A stretch of DNA of 64,000 nucleotides from Chryseobacterium sp. MEBOG06. Its GTDB lineage: Bacteria; Bacteroidota; Bacteroidia; Flavobacteriales; Weeksellaceae. A program made the translations under genes and the position numbers. The number at the start of each line of letters is the position of its first letter. The first letter of the stretch is position 1. The stretch lies in assembly GCF_021869765.1 (NCBI RefSeq), contig NZ_CP084580.1, positions 2,604,001 through 2,668,000 of the forward strand, read 5' to 3'. Under the pieces are notes generated by a model. It had not been told where the DNA came from. It saw only the letters and a program-made list of their open reading frames with translations, and ran no database searches. Positions 15,582 to 24,210 of the stretch are shown in pieces.

Positions 15582-16139
15582 ATGAAAAAGAAAACATTAA
15601 CTCCTGAACAAAGCGAAAGTTTTTTAAAAGTACTTAAAACCCGCTTTGAGAATAATATGAGCCGCCATAAAAACTTCAGTTGGGAAAAGATCCAACCAAA
15701 ACTGGAAGCAGCACCCGAAAAACTATGGTCGCTGAACGAAATGGAAGAAACGGAAGGCGAACCCGATGTAATACACTACGATAAAAAAACAGACGAATAC
15801 ATCTTCTTCGACTGTTCTCCGGAAAGCCCGAAACGCAGAAGCCTCTGCTATGATCATCAAGCCTGGAATTCCAGAAAAGCCAATAAACCGGAAAGCAACG
15901 TCATCGATAAAGCTGCTGAAATGGGTATTGAACTTCTAACCGAAGAGCAATACCGTGAACTTCAGGAATTGGGGAAATTTGATCTTAAAACCTCAAGCTG
16001 GATACAAACACCTAAGCACATCCGCGAACTGGGAGGCGCTATTTTCTGTGACCGCCGTTACAATACTGTTTTCATGTACCATAATGGAGCAGATTCTTAT
16101 TATGCGGCGAGAGGGTTTAGAGGAAGTCTAAAGGTTTAA
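15582..16139 (+). CDS. DUF4256-domain protein
   Basis: A 185-residue soluble protein with DUF4256 motifs: LKTRFENNMSRHKNFSWEKI, EYIFFDCSPESPKRRSLCYD, then AAEMGIELLTEEQYREL and a C-terminal AIFCDRRYNTVFMYHNGADS. The function is unknown. I chose the ATG at 15582, where MKKKTLTPEQS begins; the frame runs back to 15525 through low-quality sequence. It stands 228 bp after the DoxX gene, so it may be a separate unit, though this gene content often travels together. Confidence 0.88.
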   Translation: MKKKTLTPEQSESFLKVLKTRFENNMSRHKNFSWEKIQPKLEAAPEKLWSLNEMEETEGEPDVIHYDKKTDEYIFFDCSPESPKRRSLCYDHQAWNSRKANKPESNVIDKAAEMGIELLTEEQYRELQELGKFDLKTSSWIQTPKHIRELGGAIFCDRRYNTVFMYHNGADSYYAARGFRGSLKV

Positions 16140-16178
16140 GAATATGAGAGTTCCGGAGGAATAAATAATAGTCTTTTT

Positions 16179-16252
16179 AAGAACTTAAGTATACTTTATA
16201 TGCGCAACACTTTAAACTAAAAAAAGCTTAAAGTTTATAAAACTTTTGTGGC
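16179..16252 (-). repeat. dispersed intergenic repeat, copy 2 (inverted)
   Basis: The reverse complement matches 2260-2323 over most of its length. This copy has about eight extra bases in the middle and lies between two genes. Confidence 0.6.
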
Positions 16253-16276
16253 CTTTTATGTTTGCCTAATATTATA

Positions 16277-17242
16277 TCAAAAGTCAGAACCTTTTAACCA
16301 CGGAGTTTCTATGCTCCAGAATATAACATTCACACCCAAATAATTTTCGGCATACTCTACAAACTCTTCTTTGGTAAAAGGTTTCCTGGTTTTTGGATTT
16401 TTATAAGTCAGCGTAGGTTCCTGAACTGCCATCGCCACTAAAGGCAATTTTCCTTTATATTGATTGAAAAATGGATAGGAATTTTTCATTTGGGCATTTT
16501 TATTCGGAACAATATCCGGTCCTCCCAATCCTATATTATTTTTTGCAGCAAATTCAAATAACCTCGACATATACTGATGATCATTTTCCCATTCACACGG
16601 GAAAAAATTGACATATTGCAAAACGTAAGATTTTTTGAAAGCAGCTCTTGCAAATTTCAGATTATCCAGTTCTGCCTGAAAATACCGGTCACAGCTGAAA
16701 CCTGCATTATCTTTTTTCACATCAATATCGATGGCGGTTTCCGGAAGGTTAATTCCCTCTATCTTTCCGTCAAATTTCTTAGCCAGTTCAGCAATCAGTT
16801 TCTGATATCTTTTCTGCACTGCAGGATTCCACTGCTGTGTTACCCAGCCGTTTCCGATGGGTTTATTTTCGCCCGGATTATCATATTGAGGAACCAGCCC
16901 GCCGGTGTATTCTTTTTCATTTAAAATATAATCGGGAACATATCTGGCTTCCGGTTCAAAAAATCTGTCCTGAAGCTGAATGAAGAGTTTTCTGTCTAAT
17001 GAAGTTAGATATTTTAAATCGTTTTCAATTCCCGAAAAATCGTAAATATCTTTTGAGGTTTCCAACGATCTCCAGTTGTAAACGATCTGTACGCCACCGA
17101 TATCTTTTCTGGCAATCATTTTTTCAATATTCTGCAGATCACCGGATGATGTATAAATATAATTTTGAGGAGCCTGACCCATTGAAAAATAAAATCCAAA
17201 AAATAACAACCCCAGTTTTAACGCCTTGAAAGCTTCTTTCAT
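16277..17242 (-). CDS. secreted glycoside hydrolase-like protein
   Basis: A protein of 321 residues with a signal peptide (MKEAFKALKLGLLFFGFYFS). The mature part looks like a TIM barrel: GVQIVYNWRSLETSKDIYDF, LFIQLQDRFFEPEA, IEGINLPETAIDI (a plausible acid/base Glu) and ALVAMAVQEPTLTY-like strand 7 (a second Glu). The pattern recalls clan GH-A enzymes, but the family is not identified. An in-frame ATG at 17278 would add 12 residues; 17242 gives the better signal peptide. Monocistronic. Confidence 0.8.
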   Translation of the reverse strand: MKEAFKALKLGLLFFGFYFSMGQAPQNYIYTSSGDLQNIEKMIARKDIGGVQIVYNWRSLETSKDIYDFSGIENDLKYLTSLDRKLFIQLQDRFFEPEARYVPDYILNEKEYTGGLVPQYDNPGENKPIGNGWVTQQWNPAVQKRYQKLIAELAKKFDGKIEGINLPETAIDIDVKKDNAGFSCDRYFQAELDNLKFARAAFKKSYVLQYVNFFPCEWENDHQYMSRLFEFAAKNNIGLGGPDIVPNKNAQMKNSYPFFNQYKGKLPLVAMAVQEPTLTYKNPKTRKPFTKEEFVEYAENYLGVNVIFWSIETPWLKGSDF

Positions 17243-17412
17243 AATGAATGAATTTAATAATAAAGTATTATCAATCATTTTTCGTGCCCAATTCGTTGTA
17301 CTGCTCTTTTTAAACTTCAGGAAATTACTTTTATTTATCCGGAATATTCTTTAATATATAAATAGTATTGCTAATTTAGCACTTCAAAATTTGATTTTAA
17401 ATAACTAAGGAT

Positions 17413-17913
17413 ATGAAGAAATTAATTTTACTGGGTGCTATTTCAGTATTGATGATCAATTGCAACAAAAAAACTGAAACTACGGCTCCGAAAATTGAAA
17501 AAGACACTATTGCAGTGGCAGAACCTGTGGTAGACACGCTGGGACCCAAATCATATTGTTATATAGGGGCAACAGGAAAAGACAGTGTTTTTGCTTCTAT
17601 CGATGATAATTTAGGAACTATTATCGGGAAACTAGCTTATAAAAACAGCGAAAAAGACAGCTCTAAAGGTGATGTGACGGGTTTCAAATCCGGAGATACC
17701 CTGAAACTGACTTATGAGTTTACCTCTGAAGGCAAGAAGAGCAAAAGAGATATCTACTTCCTTCAACAGAATAATAGTTTAACAGAAGGAATTGGTGACC
17801 ATAAAGAGGAAGATGGATTGTCTAAATATGCTGACGAGAAAAAAATCAGTTACAAAGACGGACAGAAGATGAATACGGCAGACTGTAAAGTTGTAGCCAA
17901 AGCTTTGAAATAA
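17413..17913 (+). CDS. hypothetical lipoprotein
   Basis: A 166-residue protein with a short lipoprotein signal ending at Cys17 (LMINC). The mature part begins with a Lys/Thr-rich spacer and continues with a beta-rich domain (SYCYIGATGKDSVFASI, LGTIIGKLAYKNSEKD, DTLKLTYEFTSEGKKS). Two Cys of the mature part (in SYCYI and TADCKVV) could form a disulfide. No known family was recognised. The terminator that follows is shared with the convergent kinase gene. Confidence 0.85.
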   Translation: MKKLILLGAISVLMINCNKKTETTAPKIEKDTIAVAEPVVDTLGPKSYCYIGATGKDSVFASIDDNLGTIIGKLAYKNSEKDSSKGDVTGFKSGDTLKLTYEFTSEGKKSKRDIYFLQQNNSLTEGIGDHKEEDGLSKYADEKKISYKDGQKMNTADCKVVAKALK

Positions 17914-17937
17914 TATTCTTCGGATATTAAAGTATAG

Positions 17938-17980
17938 TATAACAGCTGTTCCTCATAGGGGGAACAGCTGTTATATTTTT
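17938..17980. terminator. bidirectional terminator
   Basis: A 15-bp perfect stem (17938-17952/17961-17975) with an 8-nt loop lies between convergent genes, followed by a T-run on the plus strand. It probably serves the lipoprotein gene mainly. Confidence 0.75.
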
Positions 17981-18983
17981 ATAGTTTATCTTCCTTGTCC
18001 CAATATTTCTCTGCTACATTCTTTAGAATCCCAATGTATGCTTTAAGCTGTGAAGTTTGGCTAAATGCGTAAAACTGATCATGTGTGGTATGAAAATTCA
18101 TATAAAAAAGCCAAAATCCGAAAGTCAGGTAAGGGACCACAGCAAGTTCCTGATCACTGATAAAGCGGTGTTCCCGATAGCCGCCTAAAAAAGTGTGGTA
18201 AGCATCCTGTACTTCTTCAGGCGTCATCTTACCCACAAATGCATGTAAGGCCAGATGCTGCCAAAAGGTCATTATATCATTCACCAGCCAGCCATACCCC
18301 ATAAAATCAAAATCGAAAAGTGTAACTGAATCATTTTCAAAATGAAAATTTTTAGGCAAAAAGTCAAAATGACAATATCCTTTTGAAAATGAAGAAGTAT
18401 CAATCTGTGAGAATTTATCTTTTAGCTGATCAATCTTCTTCTGCAGCCAAAAATAATCTTCCTGATTTTCCGAAAAAACAAACTCCAGCTTTTTCAATGG
18501 TTGAAATAAAGTGGTTTCCAGATCAAAATTCCATCTTGTATTTCCTAATTGGATAGATGATGATACATTATGAAAACGGGCCATTTCATTTCCTAATGCA
18601 CGAAGCTGTTTTGTATTCAATTGCCCGGATGACTGCCCTGGAGCGTAAGAGAATAATACAGCATGCCTTTCCCCTTCCGGAGCATTGATCTTCAGAATAG
18701 TCTGCCCGTAAGCATCAGCAATGGGATAAGATACAGACACCTGTGCTTCTTTCAATGCCAGCAGCAAGCCTACTTCTTCCTCTATCTGTGATAAGCTCCG
18801 GTGGGAAGAACGATAAACCCTAAGTATAAAACAGGCTTCTGAACACTCCACACGGTAGGTATCACCTACTCCACGAACTAAAAAATGGCACTGAACATTT
18901 TCCAGTCCATACTTTTCCGTAATCAGTGATGATAACGCAGTAGAGCAAAGTGTTGAATAAATCGTCGGGAAAACAGGTTCCAT
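17979..18983 (-). CDS. APH/homoserine kinase type II-like phosphotransferase
   Basis: A 334-residue protein-kinase-fold enzyme with the Brenner motif HFDFLPKN (H205, D207, N212) and the metal-binding LFDFDF (D224, D226). The N-lobe has a Lys-poor pattern, with VRGVGDTYRV as glycine loop. The family phosphorylates small alcohols or amines; the substrate is not predictable. It lies 35 bp downstream of the threonine aldolase gene on the same strand, so it may act on an amino alcohol or amino acid from the same pathway. Resistance to aminoglycosides should not be assumed. Confidence 0.88.
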   Translation of the reverse strand: MEPVFPTIYSTLCSTALSSLITEKYGLENVQCHFLVRGVGDTYRVECSEACFILRVYRSSHRSLSQIEEEVGLLLALKEAQVSVSYPIADAYGQTILKINAPEGERHAVLFSYAPGQSSGQLNTKQLRALGNEMARFHNVSSSIQLGNTRWNFDLETTLFQPLKKLEFVFSENQEDYFWLQKKIDQLKDKFSQIDTSSFSKGYCHFDFLPKNFHFENDSVTLFDFDFMGYGWLVNDIMTFWQHLALHAFVGKMTPEEVQDAYHTFLGGYREHRFISDQELAVVPYLTFGFWLFYMNFHTTHDQFYAFSQTSQLKAYIGILKNVAEKYWDKEDKL

Positions 18984-19018
18984 AGAATTTGGATAAAGAT
19001 GTGGTATATTTAGAATAA

Positions 19019-20050
19019 TTACAATTCTCTTTCAATGACTTCAATAAAACGGGTTACCGCTTCATCGCCCGTACTCCAGGAAGTAATAAGACGAATTGCT
19101 GAAAAGTTTTCATCAATCTTTTTCCAGACAAAAAAATCAAAATATTCTGATAAAATTTGGATAAGACCATTGCTTAAAATTGGGAAAATCTGGTTAGTAT
19201 AAGTATCTGAAAGAAACTTCACACCTTTTCCCTGCATTGCCTTTTTCATTTTCATAGCCTGCTGGTTGGCGTGTTTTGCCAGATCAAAATACAGATCGTC
19301 TTTCATCAGCTCAAGGAATTGAATCCCCAGAAGCCTTCCTTTGGCAAGTAAAGCTCCTTTCTGTTTGATATTAAAGGCAAAATATTCCTGAAGACATGGA
19401 TTGTTAATCACAATAGCCTCTCCTATTAAAGCTCCGTTTTTAGTACCTCCCAGGTAGAATATATCTGTGAGTTCAGCCACTTTTTCAATAGTAAGATCGC
19501 TTGTTTCTGCCGTCAGCCCGTGTCCCAATCTCGCCCCGTCCATAAACAGATACAATTGATGCTGTTTGCAAAAATCAGACAGATCTTCAAGCTCTTCTGC
19601 CAGGTAGATGGTACCCAGTTCTGTAGAATTGGAGATATACACCATTTTTGGCATTACCTGATGCGGAACATTGCTATGGCCCTCCAAAACAGGAAGGATA
19701 TGTTCCGGTCTTAGCTTTCCATCTTCAGTTTCTATACTTAATACCTTATGTCCGGTGGCTTCAATGGCCCCAGTTTCATTATTTAAAATATGCCCTGGTG
19801 CTGCAGATATTACACATTGGTAAGGTCTTAAAATTGCAGATATCACAATCAGATTTGCCTGTGTTCCTCCCGAGACCAGATAAACTTCAGAATCAGGCTT
19901 TTTAATTTTCTCTTTGATCAGTGTTTTTGCCTGCAAAGAATATTTATCCTCTCCATATCCGGCCTGCTGTTCAAAATTAGTCTTTGTAAGTGCTTGTAGA
20001 ATATTCGGGTGACAGCCCTCTGAATAGTCGTTTTTGAATGAAAATTTCAT
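19019..20050 (-). CDS. ltaE: low-specificity L-threonine aldolase
   Basis: A 343-residue PLP enzyme of the beta-eliminating lyase/threonine aldolase fold, which cleaves L-threonine or L-allo-threonine to glycine and acetaldehyde. The PLP lysine is K204 in LGGTKNGALIG; D171 in FMDGARLGHGL binds the pyridine nitrogen; the phosphate-binding VSGGTQAN is at 59-66. The length is normal. It heads a likely two-gene unit with the kinase at 17979. It is divergent from a DtxR-type regulator 85 bp away. Confidence 0.92.
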   Translation of the reverse strand: MKFSFKNDYSEGCHPNILQALTKTNFEQQAGYGEDKYSLQAKTLIKEKIKKPDSEVYLVSGGTQANLIVISAILRPYQCVISAAPGHILNNETGAIEATGHKVLSIETEDGKLRPEHILPVLEGHSNVPHQVMPKMVYISNSTELGTIYLAEELEDLSDFCKQHQLYLFMDGARLGHGLTAETSDLTIEKVAELTDIFYLGGTKNGALIGEAIVINNPCLQEYFAFNIKQKGALLAKGRLLGIQFLELMKDDLYFDLAKHANQQAMKMKKAMQGKGVKFLSDTYTNQIFPILSNGLIQILSEYFDFFVWKKIDENFSAIRLITSWSTGDEAVTRFIEVIEREL

Positions 20051-20105
20051 ACTGTAAAATTAAAAAAAGTTAAAATAACAAGAGCAAAATTTCAATTTTA
20101 TTTTG

Positions 20106-20131
20106 TTAGATTTGTAGTGAAAATCATCTAA
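20106..20131. promoter_or_regulatory. possible operator of the DtxR-type regulator
   Basis: TTAGAT (20106-20111) and ATCTAA (20126-20131) form a dyad that overlaps the -7 element and ends 4 bp before the start codon. Spacing and position would suit autorepression by the regulator. This is inference. Confidence 0.35.
20107..20114 (+). promoter_or_regulatory. -7 promoter element of the DtxR-type gene
   Basis: TAGATTTG fits TAnnTTTG. Transcription would start near 20120, giving a very short leader before the TTG start at 20136. Confidence 0.45.
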
Positions 20132-20135
20132 CATT

Positions 20136-20789
20136 TTGAGAACAACCCTAACAGAAGAAAATTACCTGAAAGCTTTGTTTCACTTAGTTGACAATGAAGG
20201 AAAGGTTACGATTAACGAACTCAGCAAATTTTTGAATGTAAAAATGCCGAGTGTTAATAATATGATGAAGAAGTTTGCAGACAAAAAGTGGGTCATCTAT
20301 GAAACCTACAAACCCTTAATCGTTACAGAAAATGGGAGAAGGGAAGCTGCATTGGTAGTCCGTAAACACCGATTAACCGAAATGTTTCTGGTTAAGAAAA
20401 TGAATTTTGGCTGGGAAAATGTCCATGAAATTGCAGAACAGCTGGAGCATGTACATTCTCAGGTTTTTTTCGACAAAATGGATGAAATTTTGGACTATCC
20501 TAAATTTGATCCACACGGCGAACCTATTCCTGATAAAGACGGAAATATTATTTCCCAGGACCTTCAGAAACTGAGCAGCTGTGAACCTGGTGAAGATGTA
20601 GTCTTCGCTTCAGTAACTCTTTCTGATGATGCCTTTTTAAATTATCTGAACGATAGAAAGCTTCTCCTTAACACGAAAGTAAAAGTCCTTAAGGTTGAGA
20701 ACTTTGATAAATCGATGGCTATAGAAATCGATGGTAAGACAGAAATTTTAAGTAAGAAAGCAACTGAAAAAATATTGGTTAAGAAGTAG
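20136..20789 (+). CDS. DtxR/MntR-family metal-dependent regulator
   Basis: A 217-residue protein: an N-terminal winged helix (TEENYLKALFHLVDNEGKVT, LNVKMPSVNNMMKKFADKKW), a dimerisation domain with likely metal ligands (RKHRLTEMFL, EIAEQLEHVHSQVFF), and a C-terminal FeoA/SH3-like domain from about 145. It should sense Mn(II) or Fe(II). Translation starts at TTG 20136; no ATG fits, and TLTEENYLKAL directly after it is the usual start of the family. A dyad over the promoter suggests autoregulation. It is divergent from ltaE and not clearly linked to it. Confidence 0.9.
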   Translation: MRTTLTEENYLKALFHLVDNEGKVTINELSKFLNVKMPSVNNMMKKFADKKWVIYETYKPLIVTENGRREAALVVRKHRLTEMFLVKKMNFGWENVHEIAEQLEHVHSQVFFDKMDEILDYPKFDPHGEPIPDKDGNIISQDLQKLSSCEPGEDVVFASVTLSDDAFLNYLNDRKLLLNTKVKVLKVENFDKSMAIEIDGKTEILSKKATEKILVKK

Positions 20790-20805
20790 TTTTAACCATT
20801 ACAAA

Positions 20806-20838
20806 TAAACCTCACAGATTCTAAACCTGTGAGGTTTA
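20806..20838 (+). terminator. hairpin after the DtxR-type gene
   Basis: TAAACCTCACAG pairs perfectly with CTGTGAGGTTTA across a 9-nt loop, but no clear T-run follows. Confidence 0.55.
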
Positions 20839-20926
20839 CTATTAAAGAGATGGTGTCTCTACATGTATAACTGTTAAAAAACGGTTAAACTTCCCTTCCT
20901 GAAATACCTGAAAATTTATTTTTAAG

Positions 20927-20934
20927 TAGGTTTG
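20927..20934 (+). promoter_or_regulatory. -7 element upstream of the beta-lactamase gene
   Basis: TAGGTTTG fits TAnnTTTG, 69 bp before the start codon. There is no clear -33 element. Confidence 0.4.
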
Positions 20935-21002
20935 TAAAATCTTCTGTTTAGAATATTCTTTTTAACCAACACTAGAATTTTAATTACTATCTTAAAAAAA
21001 TT

Positions 21003-21722
21003 ATGAAAAAAAGCATTCCGTTTTTTATTATTTCGATGCTGCTAAGTACTTTTGCCAGCGCTCAGGTAAGAGACTTTGTCATTGAACCGCAGATCAAACC
21101 CAATTTTTATATTTATAAAACATTTGGTGTTTTCGGAGGCAAGGAATATTCCACCAATGCAGTGTATCTTATTACCAAAAAAGGCGTTGTATTATTTGAT
21201 GTTCCATGGCAGAAAACACAGTATCAAAGTCTGATGGATACTATTAAAAAACGCCACAATCTACCTGTCATTGCTGTATTTGCTACGCATTCCCATTCTG
21301 ACAGAGCCGGAGATCTAAGCTTTTATAACAATAAAGGAATTAAAACCTATGCAACGGCAAAGACCAATGAGCTGCTGAAGAAAGAAGGAAAAGCTACTTC
21401 TACAGAAATTATAAAAACAGGAAAAACGTACCGTATAGGTGGAGAAGAATTTATTGTTGATTTTCTGGGGGAAGGACACACAGCAGATAATGTAGTGGTA
21501 TGGTTCCCAAAATATAACATCCTGGATGGCGGATGTCTTGTAAAAAGCAGAACGGCAACAGATCTGGGATATACCGGAGAAGCCAATGTTGCTGCATGGC
21601 CACAGACTATGGCAAAACTGAAATCCAAATATTCACAGGCAACCCTTATTATTCCGGGACATGACGAATGGAAAGGAGGCGGCCACGTAGAACATACACA
21701 GAAACTTCTGGATAAAAAATAG
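21003..21722 (+). CDS. blaIND: subclass B1 metallo-beta-lactamase, IND/CGB type
   Basis: A 239-residue periplasmic enzyme that hydrolyses beta-lactams, including carbapenems, using two zinc ions. The signal peptide ends at ASA (residue 20). Zinc ligands are intact: H96, H98 and D100 in THSHSDRAGD, H159 in EGHTADN, C178 in DGGCLV and H220 in IPGHDEWKGGGHVEHT. The sequence closely follows the chromosomal IND enzymes of C. indologenes and CGB of C. gleum (DFVIEP, YIYKTFGVFGGKEYS, LFDVPW, DLGYTGEANV). The exact allele cannot be named without a search. It stands alone, with no mobile element nearby, so it looks like a resident gene. Confidence 0.95.
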   Translation: MKKSIPFFIISMLLSTFASAQVRDFVIEPQIKPNFYIYKTFGVFGGKEYSTNAVYLITKKGVVLFDVPWQKTQYQSLMDTIKKRHNLPVIAVFATHSHSDRAGDLSFYNNKGIKTYATAKTNELLKKEGKATSTEIIKTGKTYRIGGEEFIVDFLGEGHTADNVVVWFPKYNILDGGCLVKSRTATDLGYTGEANVAAWPQTMAKLKSKYSQATLIIPGHDEWKGGGHVEHTQKLLDKK

Positions 21723-21741
21723 AGACAAAATTTACATAATA

Positions 21742-21772
21742 AAAGCCCTGGTATCTAATCTACCAGGGCTTT
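21742..21772. terminator. bidirectional terminator
   Basis: AAAGCCCTGGTA/TACCAGGGCTTT (12 bp, 7-nt loop) lies between the convergent beta-lactamase and aminotransferase genes, with A- and T-rich flanks. Confidence 0.75.
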
Positions 21773-21777
21773 GTTAT

Positions 21778-22944
21778 TTATTGCGCCAAAAGTTGGGATA
21801 CTCTTTCTATTTCTTCTAAGGTGTTGAAATAATGAGGAGATAACCGGATGGCATGATCCACATTCTTAAATGTAAAATCAATTAACGCGTTATTTTTATT
21901 GCTTACGGTAAAGAATACATTGTTTTCACGCAGTACTTTCTGAATGGTTTCAGTATTGCCATCCTGCTGGCAAAAAGTAATAATACTGCTTAGATTATTC
22001 CCTTTGTCCAATACCCTGAAACCCATATTCTGAAGATTTACTCTCAGTTTTCCTGATAACTCCCGGTTATATCTTTCAATATTATTCATTCCCAGAGTGT
22101 TGGCATATTTTAAAGCTTCTTTTAGACCAAGCAGTGAAGCACTGGATCTTTCGAAGTGTTCAAATCTTTTTGCCGTCCTGCTCAGCTGATACTCCTCAAA
22201 AGCGGTCCATTTTGCTCCTTCATTATCTAAAAATAAGGGAGCCATTTCAGTATGTAAGACCCTATCCGAAACATATAAAAGACCTGTTCCTCTGGGGCCT
22301 CTCATAAATTTCCGCCCTGTAGCGGTTAAAAAATCACAGCCAATTTTCTCTATATCCACAACACACTGGCCTACTGACTGGCAGGCATCTACAAGGTAAA
22401 GGATATCGTATTGTTTACAAAGCTTTCCTACCCCCTCTACGTTTTGAATGAGCCCGGAATTGGTGGGAATATGAGTGACTGCAACTAATTTAGGCTGATG
22501 TTTTTTAATCAGCCTTTCAAAATCTTCCAGATCCAGTTCATGATCCGGGAGATTAGCCACTCTCACGATATCAATATGGTATCTCTTCTGCAAGGAAATA
22601 AAAGCAATCTGATTGGATACATAATCATCATTGGTCGTAATGATACAGTCACCTTTTTTAAAAGAAATACTGGATAAGGCCTTTGCATAGCCATCTGTAG
22701 AGCTTGCTACAAAGGCTATATTATCTGGTTGGGTATTAATCAATTTTGCAGCTTCTTTATAAAACTCATTGATTAGGGCAGAATTTCTATTAATTGTTTC
22801 ATAGCCTCCGAACTGCTGTTCCTCATATAAGTAGTTCACAACAGTATCCACCACAATCATAGACATTAATGATGAACCGGCACTATTTAAAAATATTTTA
22901 TCTGAACATCCTGGTGTGTCCTTTCTTATTGCATTTAAATCCAT
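21778..22944 (-). CDS. class V aminotransferase-fold PLP enzyme
   Basis: A 388-residue enzyme of the cysteine desulfurase/isopenicillin-N-epimerase-like group. The N-terminus FLNSAGSSLMS, the cofactor-binding D187 and Q189 in LVDACQSVGQ, and the PLP lysine K212 in ATGRKFMRGPRG are present. There is no catalytic Cys loop typical of IscS/SufS near the C-terminus, so a lyase, epimerase or aminotransferase role is more likely than sulfur transfer to clusters. It is monocistronic, between two terminators. Confidence 0.9.
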   Translation of the reverse strand: MDLNAIRKDTPGCSDKIFLNSAGSSLMSMIVVDTVVNYLYEEQQFGGYETINRNSALINEFYKEAAKLINTQPDNIAFVASSTDGYAKALSSISFKKGDCIITTNDDYVSNQIAFISLQKRYHIDIVRVANLPDHELDLEDFERLIKKHQPKLVAVTHIPTNSGLIQNVEGVGKLCKQYDILYLVDACQSVGQCVVDIEKIGCDFLTATGRKFMRGPRGTGLLYVSDRVLHTEMAPLFLDNEGAKWTAFEEYQLSRTAKRFEHFERSSASLLGLKEALKYANTLGMNNIERYNRELSGKLRVNLQNMGFRVLDKGNNLSSIITFCQQDGNTETIQKVLRENNVFFTVSNKNNALIDFTFKNVDHAIRLSPHYFNTLEEIERVSQLLAQ

Positions 22945-23001
22945 TTATTATAAGTCTGTAAAACGTAAATTTACTTTATTTTTTTTCGCTGGTAATAAAA
23001 A

Positions 23002-23027
23002 AATTCCCGAATTTTCATCCGGGAATT
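23002..23027 (-). terminator. terminator of the tss unit
   Basis: AATTCCCG/CGGGAATT with a 10-nt loop. On the minus strand a T-run follows. It lies 18 bp after the tssK stop codon. Confidence 0.7.
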
Positions 23028-23044
23028 ATATTAAATAAGTTATT

Positions 23045-24184
23045 TTAATCTAAAACACTCCAACCTCTTTTGGGGTTTGTGTTGGTAGAAACTTCCTGCT
23101 CATTAACAATGATATTCTCTTTTCTCTGACCAATATAGTCGAGCTCGCTCAGCTTAGAAAAAATAGTTTCCAAACTTCTCAGCATCTGTTGAGTATAAAG
23201 CAAAGGCTCACCACAATTATGATGATCATAATTGGTTTCTGCTACAATAGAAAGCTGGTTCAGTAACGTATGAGGAGCAATCTCACTCCACTCTAAACTG
23301 TAGTTGAGCATTTCTTCCAGTTCAGCAGGAACAAGAAGCTGCGTTGCGTTATATAGGTGAAGCGCCAGTCTTGCAAAAGATTCAATCAAAAATACAGGAG
23401 GCTGCCAAGGGGTAATATTTCTAAACTGAAAATACATATCACCAAAGGTATTCACCATGGTGCTGCACAGAAACTTTACGTTTTGTGCCAAGGCAGTATT
23501 TTGATTTTTATGAGATGTTTTCTGAATGATTTTAAAAGCGTACTGCTGAAGGTTCCCGATAGACTTTGCAAAGCTGCTGTAATAGTCTACCAAAGCCGGA
23601 TGACTCTGAACAGATGTACAAGGCGGAATAAAATTGGAATCTACCTGAGCAATATTCCCTTTTAAATCAACTTTTCCTATAATCAGATAATTCCCTCCGG
23701 AATAGCTGCTGTTCAGCGAAGTTACGGGAAGTAATTCAATATGGTGGTTTGGCTGTGCGCTTGGATGGCGTGGTGGAATTTCTTCCGGATCAATATCCCC
23801 AAAAGGTACTTTGTCAAAAGGATTTACAGAAATCAGGATATAGTATTCTCCGTCTGCCTGCTCTTCATTCATGGATTTTGCCAGCGATTTTACACTGACC
23901 CTTCTGTCTGTCAGCTCAATTCGATAACCCGCCATGGTAACAGCGCTGCAACGCTTTATCACAAGCTGCACATCATTGGTGGCCGTGTTGTGAACATCAA
24001 AAATAGTACGGTCCGTAAATTCATTAGAGATAGGCAGAAGCCCATAATTATAGTTAGTGATTCCAATGGAATTGGAGTCTCTTATAGTGTCAATTAAGAA
24101 GTTATCCTGATCATTAAGGTGTCTCTGGGAAACCTTCATCCCATCTACCCAATTGATTGCAAAATGTTTAATAGGCTGTATCAT
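23045..24184 (-). CDS. tssK: type VI secretion baseplate protein TssK-like
   Basis: A 379-residue protein with the TssK layout: an N-terminal beta-rich shoulder domain (INWVDGMKVSQRHLNDQDNF, the usual W-x-x-G-M-x-x-x-x-x-H-F-like opening), a middle segment (GEYYILISVNPFDKVPFGD, PPRHPSAQPNHHIELLPV) and a helical C-terminal part. TssK links the baseplate to the membrane complex. It is the last gene of a three-gene unit with tssG and tssN. The name TssK rests on the opening motif and the neighbours; it is of the diverged Bacteroidota (T6SSiii) kind. Confidence 0.8.
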   Translation of the reverse strand: MIQPIKHFAINWVDGMKVSQRHLNDQDNFLIDTIRDSNSIGITNYNYGLLPISNEFTDRTIFDVHNTATNDVQLVIKRCSAVTMAGYRIELTDRRVSVKSLAKSMNEEQADGEYYILISVNPFDKVPFGDIDPEEIPPRHPSAQPNHHIELLPVTSLNSSYSGGNYLIIGKVDLKGNIAQVDSNFIPPCTSVQSHPALVDYYSSFAKSIGNLQQYAFKIIQKTSHKNQNTALAQNVKFLCSTMVNTFGDMYFQFRNITPWQPPVFLIESFARLALHLYNATQLLVPAELEEMLNYSLEWSEIAPHTLLNQLSIVAETNYDHHNCGEPLLYTQQMLRSLETIFSKLSELDYIGQRKENIIVNEQEVSTNTNPKRGWSVLD

Positions 24185-24210
24185 GTTAAATACTTTTTAA
24201 ATTTTTGTGG

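Noticed and set aside
17979..18983. Aminoglycoside-resistance gene
   Set aside because: Only the general APH fold motifs are present; the linkage to threonine aldolase points to metabolism.
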